Below are positions 49,701-61,447 of a DNA stretch of 64,000 bases, piece after piece. The notes under the pieces were generated by a model. It was not told the DNA's origin and ran no database searches. It worked only from the letters and a program-made list of their open reading frames with translations. Numbering within the stretch: position 1 is the first letter of the stretch; every line of letters starts with the position of its first letter. The DNA is from Holacanthus passer (taxonomy: Eukaryota; Chordata; Actinopteri; Pomacanthidae): contig JAFREQ010000042.1 in the NCBI GenBank assembly GCA_025331565.1, positions 1,077,001 to 1,141,000 on the forward strand. The letters run 5' to 3'. The translations under genes and the position numbers were made by a program.

Positions 49701-52700
49701 AACTTTCTAAACTGAGAGTTTGGACAAGGTGAAATGTCCAAACACAGGGAAGAAGGACAGAGTGGATAAAAATCAAAGTCTGTCCTGTCAGAAAAATGTC
49801 CAGTGTACACAGAGAGTTAGGTCTCAGCAGGACAGAATAGGACAAACTTACTGAAGCTGGGTCCTCCATGTCCCGGGTCTCTTGGTCCTTGAGAGGGCGA
49901 AAGAAACAGAAATCAGTTGTGGAAAAGAACGAACGATAAACCACAAACAAACATCACACATACTGTAAATTCTGTTTCTGAGCTGAGATGCTTATCATGA
50001 CGGCCTATATGTTCGTCACAAACAAAACGTGCGTTTACCATCCTGTCTGTCAACCGTGTCATTATTTCAATGCTTCTCTCATCACAGCGTTTGTAGGCAG
50101 AGGATAATAAGTAGCTGACAGAATCTTTAAGTGAACATGTGTACGGAACAAGATTGCCCACATTGTTGAGATCCTGCCTTTCAGTAAATTTTGTGCATTG
50201 GAAAAAACCAACATATTTCTCACAGGATACCATTTCACTGGTTTGGTTGGAGACACGGTCATGTACAATGACTCTATGACACTTCATGCAGAGCCACACA
50301 GGTCGGGCTCTGAAATTTGAGCTTTCAAACAGTCCATGAATACATTTGTGTGGATTGATTGTTTGATACGCTATAAACATTTCCTCTCACACAAACGTTA
50401 ACTCGTGGAACCAAGTCCCACACAGTGCAACACAGCCCCTTTATTGAGTACGTGTACCTTCGACTGACATGTTAATCCATGTCATTCATTCCTTTGTCTA
50501 CTTTGGTTTCCACACAGCTCAACAAAGGATTGTTGGAAATAAGAACACTGTGTGTCATTCTGAGAACTTGACACTTGACCCATTCATAAAACCAACTTCT
50601 AATGTAGAAGTTTCCAGCGGTGAACTGAAACACCTTAGACATTTTGGTTTGTTAAAGTCTATCACCTTTGGAAGATGGATTGAATTCTGTCTCACTGGCA
50701 GCTTGATTTACCAGAGTTTCTGGAACTGCGTAAAAATCCATCCTTTCAAACAAATGTTTCATTGTCATCAGAAGCCAAAACCAAACCTCTGGCATCAACA
50801 TAACAGGAGGATATTTTTTGCAGTTGGTTATCAAACCGTCGATTCTTCTTTATTTTGAAGACGTCACCCAGTAAACTGCCCAGAAATCGCTAATCCAGCA
50901 TCTATCGCTGTTGTCAGGGTGCGTCACGGTCTGACAGCTTTTCCACGACACGGACAAGCATCTTAGTTGAATGTTGGTAAATCAATTTCATATCCAACAA
51001 CCGCGCCTGACGTACATTTGAAAATGTTTCCATATCAACTTGCAGGGACTTTTACAATGTCAGGAACTGTATTACTGTAATTACTTTTTCTATCAACAAC
51101 ATACCTATATATCTATAAATATATATCGATTTTTCATTCAAACGGCGCCTTTCCCCATCATTTAAACAAAAGCAACATCAAACTCTAGCAGGAAAACTAG
51201 AGTTGCTCCATTAGAAAACTGTTACTGTAAAGTGTTTTTATTCTGACAACCAACATGGGTCCGACAGTGGAGATCATCCTAACTGAAGGCAGCAGCACCG
51301 ACTGGTCTGGGAAACATGCAGCTCTACAGAGAGCGGTGGAGCAGTAGTGAGCAGTACCAGCGACACACGGAGCTAATGAACACACAAACTTACACATATT
51401 TCATTTTATATGTTTCTGTTTCTTTTCTCATTCACTACACATATTGTTTGTGTCTGTAACAAATAATCCCTTTGAATCAGAATTGCTGGTGCAGTTTATA
51501 ATTAGAACTACATGGATTTTGAACACTGGACCATGTTGCACTTCAAATACAACAATTAGAGTAGAACTACTATATAATTATAAATATTAGTTATATAGAA
51601 TTACATACTTAATACTGTAAATTGCACAGATATTACGTGGAGGTAAAACACACATTGTACTGACAACACCATGGCACCTGCATCAACTCTGCTGGATCAT
51701 ACCTTTCAAATGCAGAAATAAATAAAAGCAACTTCAAGCTGAATAATGTCAATGTAAATGACAAGTATCTCTCTGTTCCCACGACGAACCTGTGAGTAAA
51801 CCTTCAGTCGTAAACATACTCTGTAACTCAGTAACTTACAATCTGCTAATGAAACCGAGCGTGTGGTTGACAACCTTTGCATGTGGTACAATAGAGGGAG
51901 TCGTGTGATCAAGCTTTAATAGCAGCTGGTCTATTGTTCCAAATGAATGACCACATTTTGGAGAAACCACAAACTTTCCTTCCTTTAACAGTACAATGCG
52001 TATCGTATCCAGTTACTGGTACTTGATTAAAAACAGCTGCGTAATCAAGCCAGTTTTTACTATTCAACTCATCTCTGAACAGCAGCACCGAGACGTTCTT
52101 TCTTCTATTCCTGCTGTTTGGGAGCAAAGCTGCTGCTATTTTTACACCTGAAGAGCAGAAATGTGGGCTCATCCATTCACGTATGACCTGCATCATGTTT
52201 GCTAAATCTGAACCATACCATACCTTTCTCATCTCATTTCCTCTGTCGTTTGGACACGCTAACAGATCGAACACTGCAGGTTTTGTGACTCATAGAAGAG
52301 CAGATAAAATCTCTGAACACCGCCCATCACATTCAAACACTGTCAGTTTCCAACAGCAAAGATTCCAGATAGAGTCGTGGAAGAACTACCTGTCAAGCCT
52401 TAATGTACCATTGAACTCCCTCAGTTGGACATTTGAACTCACTGAGTGCATTCAGATAACAACTAACACACTGAGGCCTCTTACCTGGAAACCATTATGC
52501 ATAATACTCTAACACATGTAGCATATTGCAATGTTGAAAGAACATCAGCGTCTTAGGAACAAGTTTGACCTCCCTGTTGTACTAGGGTTTTTCCAACAAC
52601 ATGCTTCACATAGTCCTGTTTGTCTCTGCATGTGTTCCTCTGTAACAATCAGGGCAATCAGTGCAGTAGCATCAACACAATCTTACTTACATTACTTCAA

Positions 52701-55700
52701 AACCACACACTCAAATGACCACAGCGTTACCCGCTTCATGCTTTAAGTACACTGCTCTCCCCTCCTTTTAGCTTTGACTCAAACTCAAACCTTTTTGCTC
52801 AAGTGTTTTTGTCACTTACCACCAAACTTACTGAATCCTCCACGATCGCCCATTCTGATGAGGAGGAAGAGAGAAACGACACACATTGAAGGCTGGTGCT
52901 GACAGCGATTTCTCTCAGTGGGTTGTGGGTAACCTTCATTCTCTCAGTCTCTCAATTAAACCCACCCCTCTTCATCTGGCACTTGTCCTTCTGAACCCCT
53001 ACTTAATCTTGTCTCTTGAGTGTACCTTGAGGACAAGAGGCCAGTTTAAAGACCTCATCGTTTTATGTTCCCAAGCAGCTGAAATTTGCCATTTTTACCT
53101 TTAAGTTCTATCAAGTCTTTAATTGACTTGTATGCACCCATTTCATTTTATCATACTTGATAACTTGATTTTGTGTCAATTAACCAACCCAAACGTTGAT
53201 GCCTTTGATCCCTGACTGGATGTTGGGTATTTTTGAGGCATCAGACAACCTTTGTTCTTTACACAAATTGCAGCAAATCAAAAACAAGTATTTTCAACCA
53301 TTCTTTCCTCCAACTGCAAGAGGACTATAGACTGTCTGCAGACTTCCCCAATTTTGCAATTTCCCAAATGATGGCTTAAGAGCAGAATGTCAGCCTGGAG
53401 AGAAGGTAAAAGCCTAGGAGAAGATTCAAAGATTGATTAAAGCAGAGTATGACACAGTGATCCTATCAGGGCTGGTTGGGAAGGTGGTGGTAACAGGTGA
53501 GGAAGGCAGGCGATGGTAATGTATCGTGGCGTGTTAGTGTGTGGGCAGAGTCGAGGCCGCAGTTTGCCGTGTTGGCAAGTTCTTGCAGACAAGACAATAA
53601 TGAGCAGGAAAACACACCATTTTGGTTTTAGACTTGAAGTGTGTAGCTGACTTCAGAGTTACACTTGTGCCTTTAGTTTTTAAACACTTTTAGAAACAGT
53701 ACAGACACTTCATTATACCAAGATCTCACATCTAGTATGAAAACGTGTAGGTGTGGTAGGACACAAGCACCAGTCACGTTTTTACTCACACTTACATGTT
53801 CCTCTACTCTCAAATCTTAAACCAAGATTCCTCATAAACCATTTTAACTTTTAAATATATAAAGATAAAAATGTATCATAATTTAACAATGCTTTTGTTG
53901 AACAACACAGGAGGTAATTGGCTGATCAGTGCTCGGTGCCATCTGTCTACTTAGAGGATGCTAATGATGCATTGGGGATTGAGTTCCAAATATAATGGTG
54001 GGGAAGGAGATTCAAATATAGTCCATAATGGATGAGAGAACATACAATGAAATGGCAAACTAATTTGTCTGTGACTTCATTACCAACACCATGAGGTTAC
54101 AAGAAAGTGCATGAGATACTGTGCAACCTCTGTAAGAAAAACGAAAACTTCAACTTACCGGTTTCTGCTTCATACAATACCTTTACTCATTCAACGGTGA
54201 TTATCTTGTTGTAAAGTCTTTGTACTGTGATTTGTCTCTGTTCTGTCCTGTACGATTCATTGGATTTACACAGGTTTGCACAGAGACACAATCTATTTCT
54301 CTGAATGTTTGCATGTATCTTTCTTTCTTAGGTTTGCACAGTCTCTGTAGGTTTACGAAAAACATTTCTTCAAATTTCTTCTCTGATCGGAAACTAGCCT
54401 GTGAATGGCAAACAGTTTTGTAATCCACTCTCAGGTGCTGCGTTTTTGAGCTACACACAAAGAGCCACCACAAATTCATTCTCAACCTCAAATTCAATGT
54501 AGTATTGCAGCTGCTGTTGTTTATAACCTGGATTTCATGCAATGTTGAGTTTGAGTCCGTCGTACGATAGTTTCTGTAAAAATGACTGAATGAAAGTTTG
54601 GGACAAGAAATCACGTCCTTTAAAATCACTGTTCGAGCACGAGAGAGCACGTAGCTTGTGTTTGTTGTTTTTGTCTGTACACAAGTTTTCTCTGTGTTTA
54701 TAGTAACGTAAAAATAGCAACAAGAACATTAACAGGACAGACAATTTATATAATGTATATTACTACAGACTTGCTATAGAGGTGACTGCATCACCATATA
54801 CAGCCAAATCACCACCAAGTTCCACCATCATACAGTCGTATGTCGCACTTCAGTTTAAAAAGAGTTTGTTAGTTGTTGTTGTTGTTGACAATGAGACAAT
54901 GATCTGGTTCTGCAGATATTTGCTGTTAAAGCTTCATATTTGTGCTGTGGTAGTTTAAATATAAACAGGTTTATGACGAGAAAGTTAATTTTTCAATTTT
55001 TGTCTTTTCCCTCATTCCTTCCCACATTTTTTCTTTCTGTTGTATGTAAAGAATCGCTGAAACAGCGGCCTTTCTTTAAACAGCTGAGGTTGGGGGGGGG
55101 GTCATGTTTCAGAACATAACTGTCATTTGTAAGATCTGCAACAGAAACAGAGATAGAAGTGAACTTGGTCAGCCGGTCCAGCGGTGAGAGGCCATAACTG
55201 AACTGACTGAGGGCTGGACCCAACACAATGATTGATCCTGGTTCATGTTGTTGCACTTTGATTCAACGATCCATTTTTAGTCCTTCATATTAGTCACACA
55301 AGTGCCCCCTTGTGTTTGGAGGTAATAATCACAACAGAGTCTTTGAGGATATGACCAGTATTCAGCCACAAGAACTCTAACTTAACAAGCCCAACACAGC
55401 AACCCAGCAACCCCAACCCCGATATGATATGATGCCAACTCTGAATTTTACCCAGTTTACAAGCTCAACTCTTCATCTGAAACACTACCTTCATGTCGTG
55501 CTTGGACCCAGGCAACCACGTTTTGAACATATACATTTCATGCGATCAGAGATGAAAACTTCAAGATGTCTTTCTGAAGTTTGTCTTGATCTTTCAGAAT
55601 TGGTACTATCGATAAACTAATCGATCTGTCTGTCACATTAGATCACATTTCATCTCTCTCTCTCTCTCCTTAGTGCATGCACTCCCTGCTTCTCGGCTGC

Positions 55701-58700
55701 GAGCGCTGTGTTAGTTCAGAGAATTCACACAATTAACATATTTATCATTAAAAATTCGTTTGTGCTTTAACATGCATGAGATTAAGTAATTCACAGAATT
55801 AAAATCACTCAGTACATACGCAGAAGTAGCTTATTGATGATGCATTCACTTAAGTGAGTACAAGTAGAAGAAAGAGAATAAGTCCTTATAACATAATGAC
55901 ACATGGCTTCTCCCTCTGTCATAGTACGGAAGCAGCTGTTAATAATAAGTATTTGGATTGATGTTAGTGATTCTTGCCCTCATATTATTTTGAAAGGGAT
56001 CAGAACCAATTTTATGCTATTGCCCCACCCCTAATGGGCACATACCCAGAGATGCAGCACATGACTTAAACTGTATCTGTCCTCAGTTTAACTTGGGAAA
56101 GTGCTGCGAAACACAGATACATTTTAATTTGTATGTAAATGTTCACTTAAGAAAGGTGCGTGTTTGGCTCTGAAAATAAACCAAGATTTGTGCAGGCCTC
56201 ACTGCAGACAGCAAAAAACGCATCAAATGCTTGGTGGCAATTTAAAGAATCCCTGGGATTCATTTTCCTCAAAAGCAAGAGGGAGGGGAAACACATCAGC
56301 ACACACTTCTTAACTGCTTTAGCATGTAGCTACAAATGAGGAACAGTACACTCTCTCTCTCTCCTATTTTATTTTCCTCTACTCAGTTCCACATGTAACC
56401 AAAGCTGAGGAAAATTTTACATGCATCACTGCAGTCGGATTCCGTGTGCTTGATAACATGGACACTGGGTGATTTTTAAACACTTACCCCATGCCTCCTC
56501 TTCCTCTTGGTCCACCTCGGCCACCTCGGTCAAAACCGCGATCATATCCGCCACCACCACGGCCTCCAAATCCACCCCCGCGGCCCCTGCCACCGCGGCC
56601 ATCCTGACCGTAACCTCCATCAGGACCACCGTACCCTCCCCCTCCTCCTCCGCTCATTGGTGGGCTTTCATCTCCATATCCTGAGAGAGAAAGATGAGAC
56701 AATAAGATCTCAACAGATTTACCAGCCTGAAAGCCAACACTGTATTATAAAAACAAAATTATGCCATAGCATTGTCTGTTTGATGTATTTTTATTCCAGT
56801 CACTCTAGTAAACTGTGTAGCTATAGCATTCTGCGGACATGTGTATGCTGAGGTGAATGGAATGAAATACAGTTTGAGCTGGTCAAAGCACTGAAAGGTT
56901 ATATTTGATAATAGCAACTTGAAACCAAAACCCACAGACGTCACTGAAAACAGTTTTCTTTGGAACTACTTTTCTAGCAAAGAAATAGTCTCTATGAAAG
57001 ACGTTAGACAGGTCTGCAGATTATCCTGAGCTGTAACATTTGCTCAAGTATGTCATGCTTTGTCCCTGTTAACTTCATGTTAACTTTTTCACAAAAAACA
57101 AAACAAAAATTAAAATATACAACCTAGACATAAAAAGCTAATATAAATCCATTCCTCACCTCCACCTTGACCATACTGGCTCTGCTGACTGTAGCTCTGT
57201 GGAGGGGGGGAGTTGTAGCTTGGAGGCTGGTTGTAGTGACCTCCTCCGTGTTGGGATGGTTGTTGGTGGCTCCCGCTGCCCCCATATCCACCACTCTGAC
57301 CTCCACTGCTGCCGTAACCACCTCCGCTCTGTCCACCGCTCGGTGGCTGGTTGTAGCCGGGAGCCTGTGAGCTACTTTCATATCTGTTGAAGGGGAGAAA
57401 AAACGTATTAAAAATCTAGAAAGCACGTGAGAGAAAGGCTAGTATATAGCCTGACATGTTGTTTCCCTGTGTAACTGCATCAGCCCTAGTTAATAGGTAC
57501 CAAATTAAATGCCATCCAGAATGAAGAGGTCGGTCACAAAGCAGTATTCTATACTCATACTTTATCACCTGCTTCCCCCCAGAATCCCTACTCCTGCCCA
57601 ACTGAGGCTTAAGGTAAATTAAAAATAGAGAACCAGAGGCTGGTGATGTCTCACCCTGAAGAGGATGATGAAGGAGGCTGCTGCTGGCTGTACCCAGAGA
57701 AGGATGACTGCTGGTTGTAGCTCATGTTGGAGGGCTGGTTGCTGTTGTAGCCTCCAGAGCTATAGGACTGACTGGAATGACTATAACCACCGCCGCCGCC
57801 GCCACCACCACCACCACCACCACCACCCTGGTTAGAAGATGGAGAACCGTATCCTCCTAAGAGAAGAGAGGAGGAAGGACATCAGGTTAAAGTTAACTAT
57901 AAAACAATGTGTGACTGAGTAACTGTGTGGTTTTGGACAGTTACACTAAGTCTTTCTCTACCTGACTGGGGTTGACCATAGCTGCCATATCCTCCCTGGT
58001 TGTAGGAGCCAGAGCCGCTGTCAGAGCTCTGGTTGTAGCCTCCATAGCCCTGCTGGCTGTAACTCTGTGCAGAAGACTGACCATAGCCCTGGTTAGCACC
58101 ACCACCTCCACCACCACCTCCGCCATACGACCCATAGCTGCAAAAAGTTAAAAAAAAAAAAAAACTTTCCAAGAACTAATTTTTTTAAATAAAATTTTAA
58201 ATGAACATATTTTTTCTTGCCTTAATTCAAATTTAGGACCTGTTTCTCATGTCCCCAAATACGACAGATGGAAAGTTCTCATGTGAATTTGTCGATGATA
58301 TACTGTAGGTTTTTATTCTAGGAGTTTATGTGAGAATGAAGGAAGCTCTTGATGCTTTATATACAGTAAAACATATGTTTAAAAACTAAATGTCATGTCA
58401 CTCCAAGGTTGAGAAACTTTAGTTTTAAGACTGAGTATTACATTACTTACCCCTGAGCCGAGGTTTGGGAATAATCTATGGAATAAACAAAATGAAGTGT
58501 TAATATTTCTAAAAAAAAAACTTGATCTAATAAGACTGATTCAAATGCTAACAAGCTTCATTCTCACTGAAATCACTGATGACAGTAAAACAGAAAGTGA
58601 ATGAGTGGGATGCTGGTTTGTGTCTAGTTCTATTGTCTGTTATAATGAAAATGAAATCACCATCTGAATGGGAAATGAAGCAGCAGTGTGATAAAGCTGA

Positions 58701-59209
58701 AGCTGTTACTTTATGTGTTGTAATGTTGATGTTCTTGCTGTTAATAAGAAAAAGACACGTGTTAAGGATAAACAAATGTATAACAGACATCATCATGTCT
58801 CCATCATCTAAATGAAGCCGTGTCAGTGGACTGAAACTGGGTCAGTAGCACAACCGACCCAGCTAGCTGCTAGCATGTAGCTTCACAGTGACGGTCCGTC
58901 AGTGTTAGCGAGCCGGCAGGTTCATTCAGTCCGGCTTCAGCCTCCTTCTGCCGCCCGACAGGATGATGTGAAGAAAATAAAACGCCCCACCTTTAAGCAC
59001 TAACGTTAATTTAAGCAGATATAATCAGTAGCTAGGTAATAACTGACATCAGCAGACCTCAACGTTAATTAACAAGTTAGCTGTTGTCACCGGTAACGTT
59101 ACATCTCGGTGCTGTTAGCCGATGTTAGCTAACACCGTTAGCTTGTTAAGCTTCATGTTATTCAGTCATTGGAGAGAAACTCGCTCTTTTTCTTACCGTT
59201 AGACGCCAT
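46798..59209 (-). CDS. fus: RNA-binding protein FUS
   Basis: Fifteen exons join in frame for 546 residues (human 526): 59209-59197, 58475-58451, 58137-57962, 57856-57655, 57383-57160, 56680-56488, 52854-52820, 49887-49852, 49443-49334, 49121-48992, 48746-48648, 48270-48144, 47775-47678, 47324-47192 and 46837-46798. The start MASNDYSQTSAQG and the Ser/Tyr/Gly/Gln-rich half form the prion-like domain. An RGG block (PRGRGGMG) follows. The RRM spans DNSDNNTIFVQGLG to IKVSFATRRADF. Next are a second RGG block, a RanBP2-type zinc finger (DWKC, then CGNLNFSWRNECNQCKAPKP) and a third RGG block. The C-terminus GDRRQERRGRPY is the PY-type nuclear import signal. FUS acts in transcription, splicing and DNA repair. 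FUS was chosen over TAF15/EWSR1 because of the start, the VESVADFFKQIGIIK block and the ending. The exon 9 acceptor is ambiguous by 6 nt (49443 or 49437). Confidence 0.96.
46901..46930. repeat. (GT)n microsatellite in the last fus intron
   Basis: About 13 GT units between the last two fus exons. Confidence 0.9.
52820..52854 (-). other. fus: fus exon 7, 35-nt cassette
   Basis: This exon encodes GDRGGFSKFG. Its acceptor is CCTCCTCATCAG and its donor GTAAGTG. Because 35 is not a multiple of three, skipping shifts the frame. It is isolated by introns of about 3.6 kb and 2.9 kb, far longer than the other fus introns. In mammals FUS binds around this exon and represses its inclusion (established). 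Confidence 0.85.
55790..55875. repeat. Dispersed fish repeat, family A fragment
   Basis: A short fragment with gcattcacttaagtgagtac followed by aagtagaagaaag, inside fus intron 6. Weaker than the other copies. Confidence 0.4.
57791..57828 (-). repeat. fus: Glycine-codon trinucleotide repeat within fus
   Basis: A run of GGT/GGC codons on the minus strand encodes about 13 consecutive Gly in the prion-like domain (exon 4). A second Gly run occurs at 58101-58126 in exon 3. Both are coding microsatellites that may vary in length between individuals. Confidence 0.85.
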
Positions 59210-60560
59210 TTCGACGAGCGGGAAACAGCCTCTAACCTCAAACAGAATCTATCAATCAGCTGTTTACAGACAGACTTAACCGAGTAGGAGGAGGAGGAGG
59301 AGGAGATGAAGATGGATGCGCCGATGTCTCTTTCACAGTCCGGTCCTGCAGTTCCTCCTGTGACCGCAGGGGGGCGGGCAGCGGCCTGAGGTGTCTTCCC
59401 AGTCAAACAAATAATATATTATTCATATACTGTTTATAACATACGTAACATAATATGGCAAAGAAAAATTATTGTATTTATATACAATTCAGACACGAGG
59501 CAGCTTCAAAGTGCTTTATAGACACTGAACAAATATACAAACTCAGAAGCAATCTTGATATTAGGATCAAAATACAAACAAAATAAAACTGATAAAACAG
59601 CAGAAGCGAAAATGAACCAGAAATACAGATTGTAATAAAGTTAAAAGTGGAGAAACGCCTTTTTCATACGTTGCTGGACAATTCAATTCAATTTATTCAA
59701 TTTTATTTCGTGACTCGAGTAAAATTCCCAGATTGTCTGAGTGATTTTCCCTCTGTATAAAGATATGTATAAGACATGATAAAGAGATCATTCACAGTGG
59801 ACTTTACAGGCGGTGTGTGCGTCAGAGCTGCAGCAGACTACAGTGAATATTCAATCTGACATGTCACAAGACAACCTTCTCTGAGAGAACGGCCCTGGAG
59901 GGAAGCTTTCACAGGACAAGTCTGAGGGAGGATCAGAAAAACAACCAAAGCCTCAGTACTGCTTTAACTGATGTTCACGGCTGAACGAATGGATGGACAA
60001 GCACAAGCCCAGGAAACTAGTAAACTGTGCCATTTAACACATTGGGAAATGCAATCAAGTCGTCAAAGTGCTTCATTCCTCAACTGTTTTAGGGATCTCA
60101 TGATTCATATAAAACATCTTTGGCCACATTTCAGTTTGGTTCAACATCTTATTTGATTCTTATCTTATTGCTGTTCAGTGTGTCCAAAAGCACCTTTGAC
60201 CCAAAGAAATTTGTCTTTCCTCCATTTCCTGCCACCTGCTCTTCAGTTCAAGGGCATCGGCCAGGTCAAGATTTCCACACATGTATTAAACTTGCAATAA
60301 TTTTTGAATTACAATGAGGCAGTGAAAACAAGCTACAAACATTATCACCTTAAAAAGCTATGACTTATGTTTGCAGTTACCTCTTTACACATCCATCAGA
60401 CACAGAGCAACACGATCCTCCCACTGAAGCGGTGTTTGTTCACCTGAACCATATATATAAAATATTCACTCATAACTCTAATTAGTTCACCAGCTAGTCT
60501 CTAACTGCATCTAAGCTGTGAGAATCCAGCTGCTAAACCCAGAAAACAAAAAGGCCAGTG
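59210..60560. other. fus promoter side and intergenic region to arl6ip1
   Basis: 59210-59400 is the fus 5'UTR and promoter, with a purine-rich GGAGGAGGAGG tract near 59288 and no TATA box. The rest holds no supported gene. It includes a repeat-like stretch near 59480-59640 (aggcagcttcaaagtgcttt) and low-complexity ATTCAATTCAATTTATTC at 59680-59700. Confidence 0.5.
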
Positions 60561-60580
60561 AAAATTCATTTAAATCAAAC

Positions 60581-60586
60581 TTTATT
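60581..60586 (-). terminator. arl6ip1: Candidate arl6ip1 polyadenylation signal
   Basis: Minus-strand AATAAA (TTTATT on the plus strand), about 860 nt beyond the arl6ip1 stop. Confidence 0.6.
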
Positions 60587-61447
60587 CATTTACGTAAAGA
60601 TCTCCAATAAAGACAAATAATGAAATGAGTTGAAAGACAGTGATCAGACCAGATACAATGAGACTGAGGAGCAAATAACACATAAATCAGAAGAGAGAAA
60701 CAGATGACAGGGACAGAGTGAAGGATAGGTCTATTTACACAGAGACAACCCACACCAGTAACAACACTGTGGGGGTTTGGAGAAGAACTAATAGACCAAA
60801 GAGTCCAACTAGCAGCGGTACAGCAGTAGGCTTGTATCTAGACACAGATTCACTCCTGATGAGCTCTGCTTTAAATCCAGTTTTGTTTTCAGTATTATCT
60901 TTAAATACAACCAAAGCATTAAGCAAAAACTTAAAGTAGGTATAATTTACATGACCTGTTCTTATGTGACAAAAACTGGTAAAATGATGCAGTAATGCTA
61001 CAAAAACTGCTCAGTAGTCACTTTGTCTAGAGGGAATGGCTTAAAAGCATTACTGACATCTTAAAATAAAGACACTTTAACTAGCAAACAGAAGGAAGAT
61101 TTCAACTTTGTGGACATGGCAGGGGAACGGGTGTTGTTGAGCAGTATTGTGTATGAACGTGTGACAGTGTCAGATAAACTTGTGGTTGCTGCATGCATGG
61201 AAGAGAAACTCAAAAGAAAAAAAATATAGTGGGTAATGAGGTTGAAATGTCAGAGGGTGGGAGGGAGAGAAATGAAACTTATCCAATGTGAGAAAAAATA
61301 AAAATGTGTGTCTTCCTCTGTGGCAGAGACCAACGAAGCAGGAGGCTCCTTTAACTTTTGCTCTCCTCTCTTTTCTTCAAACAACTTCTTTCCACCTTCC
61401 ATTTGTGTTGTGATTCATCTTTCAGAGATTCCCATCCACACTTTCAT

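Noticed and set aside
54201..54650. 149-codon minus-strand frame in fus intron 6
   Set aside because: No family resemblance or splice support was seen. It was noted only because intron 6 may be retained.
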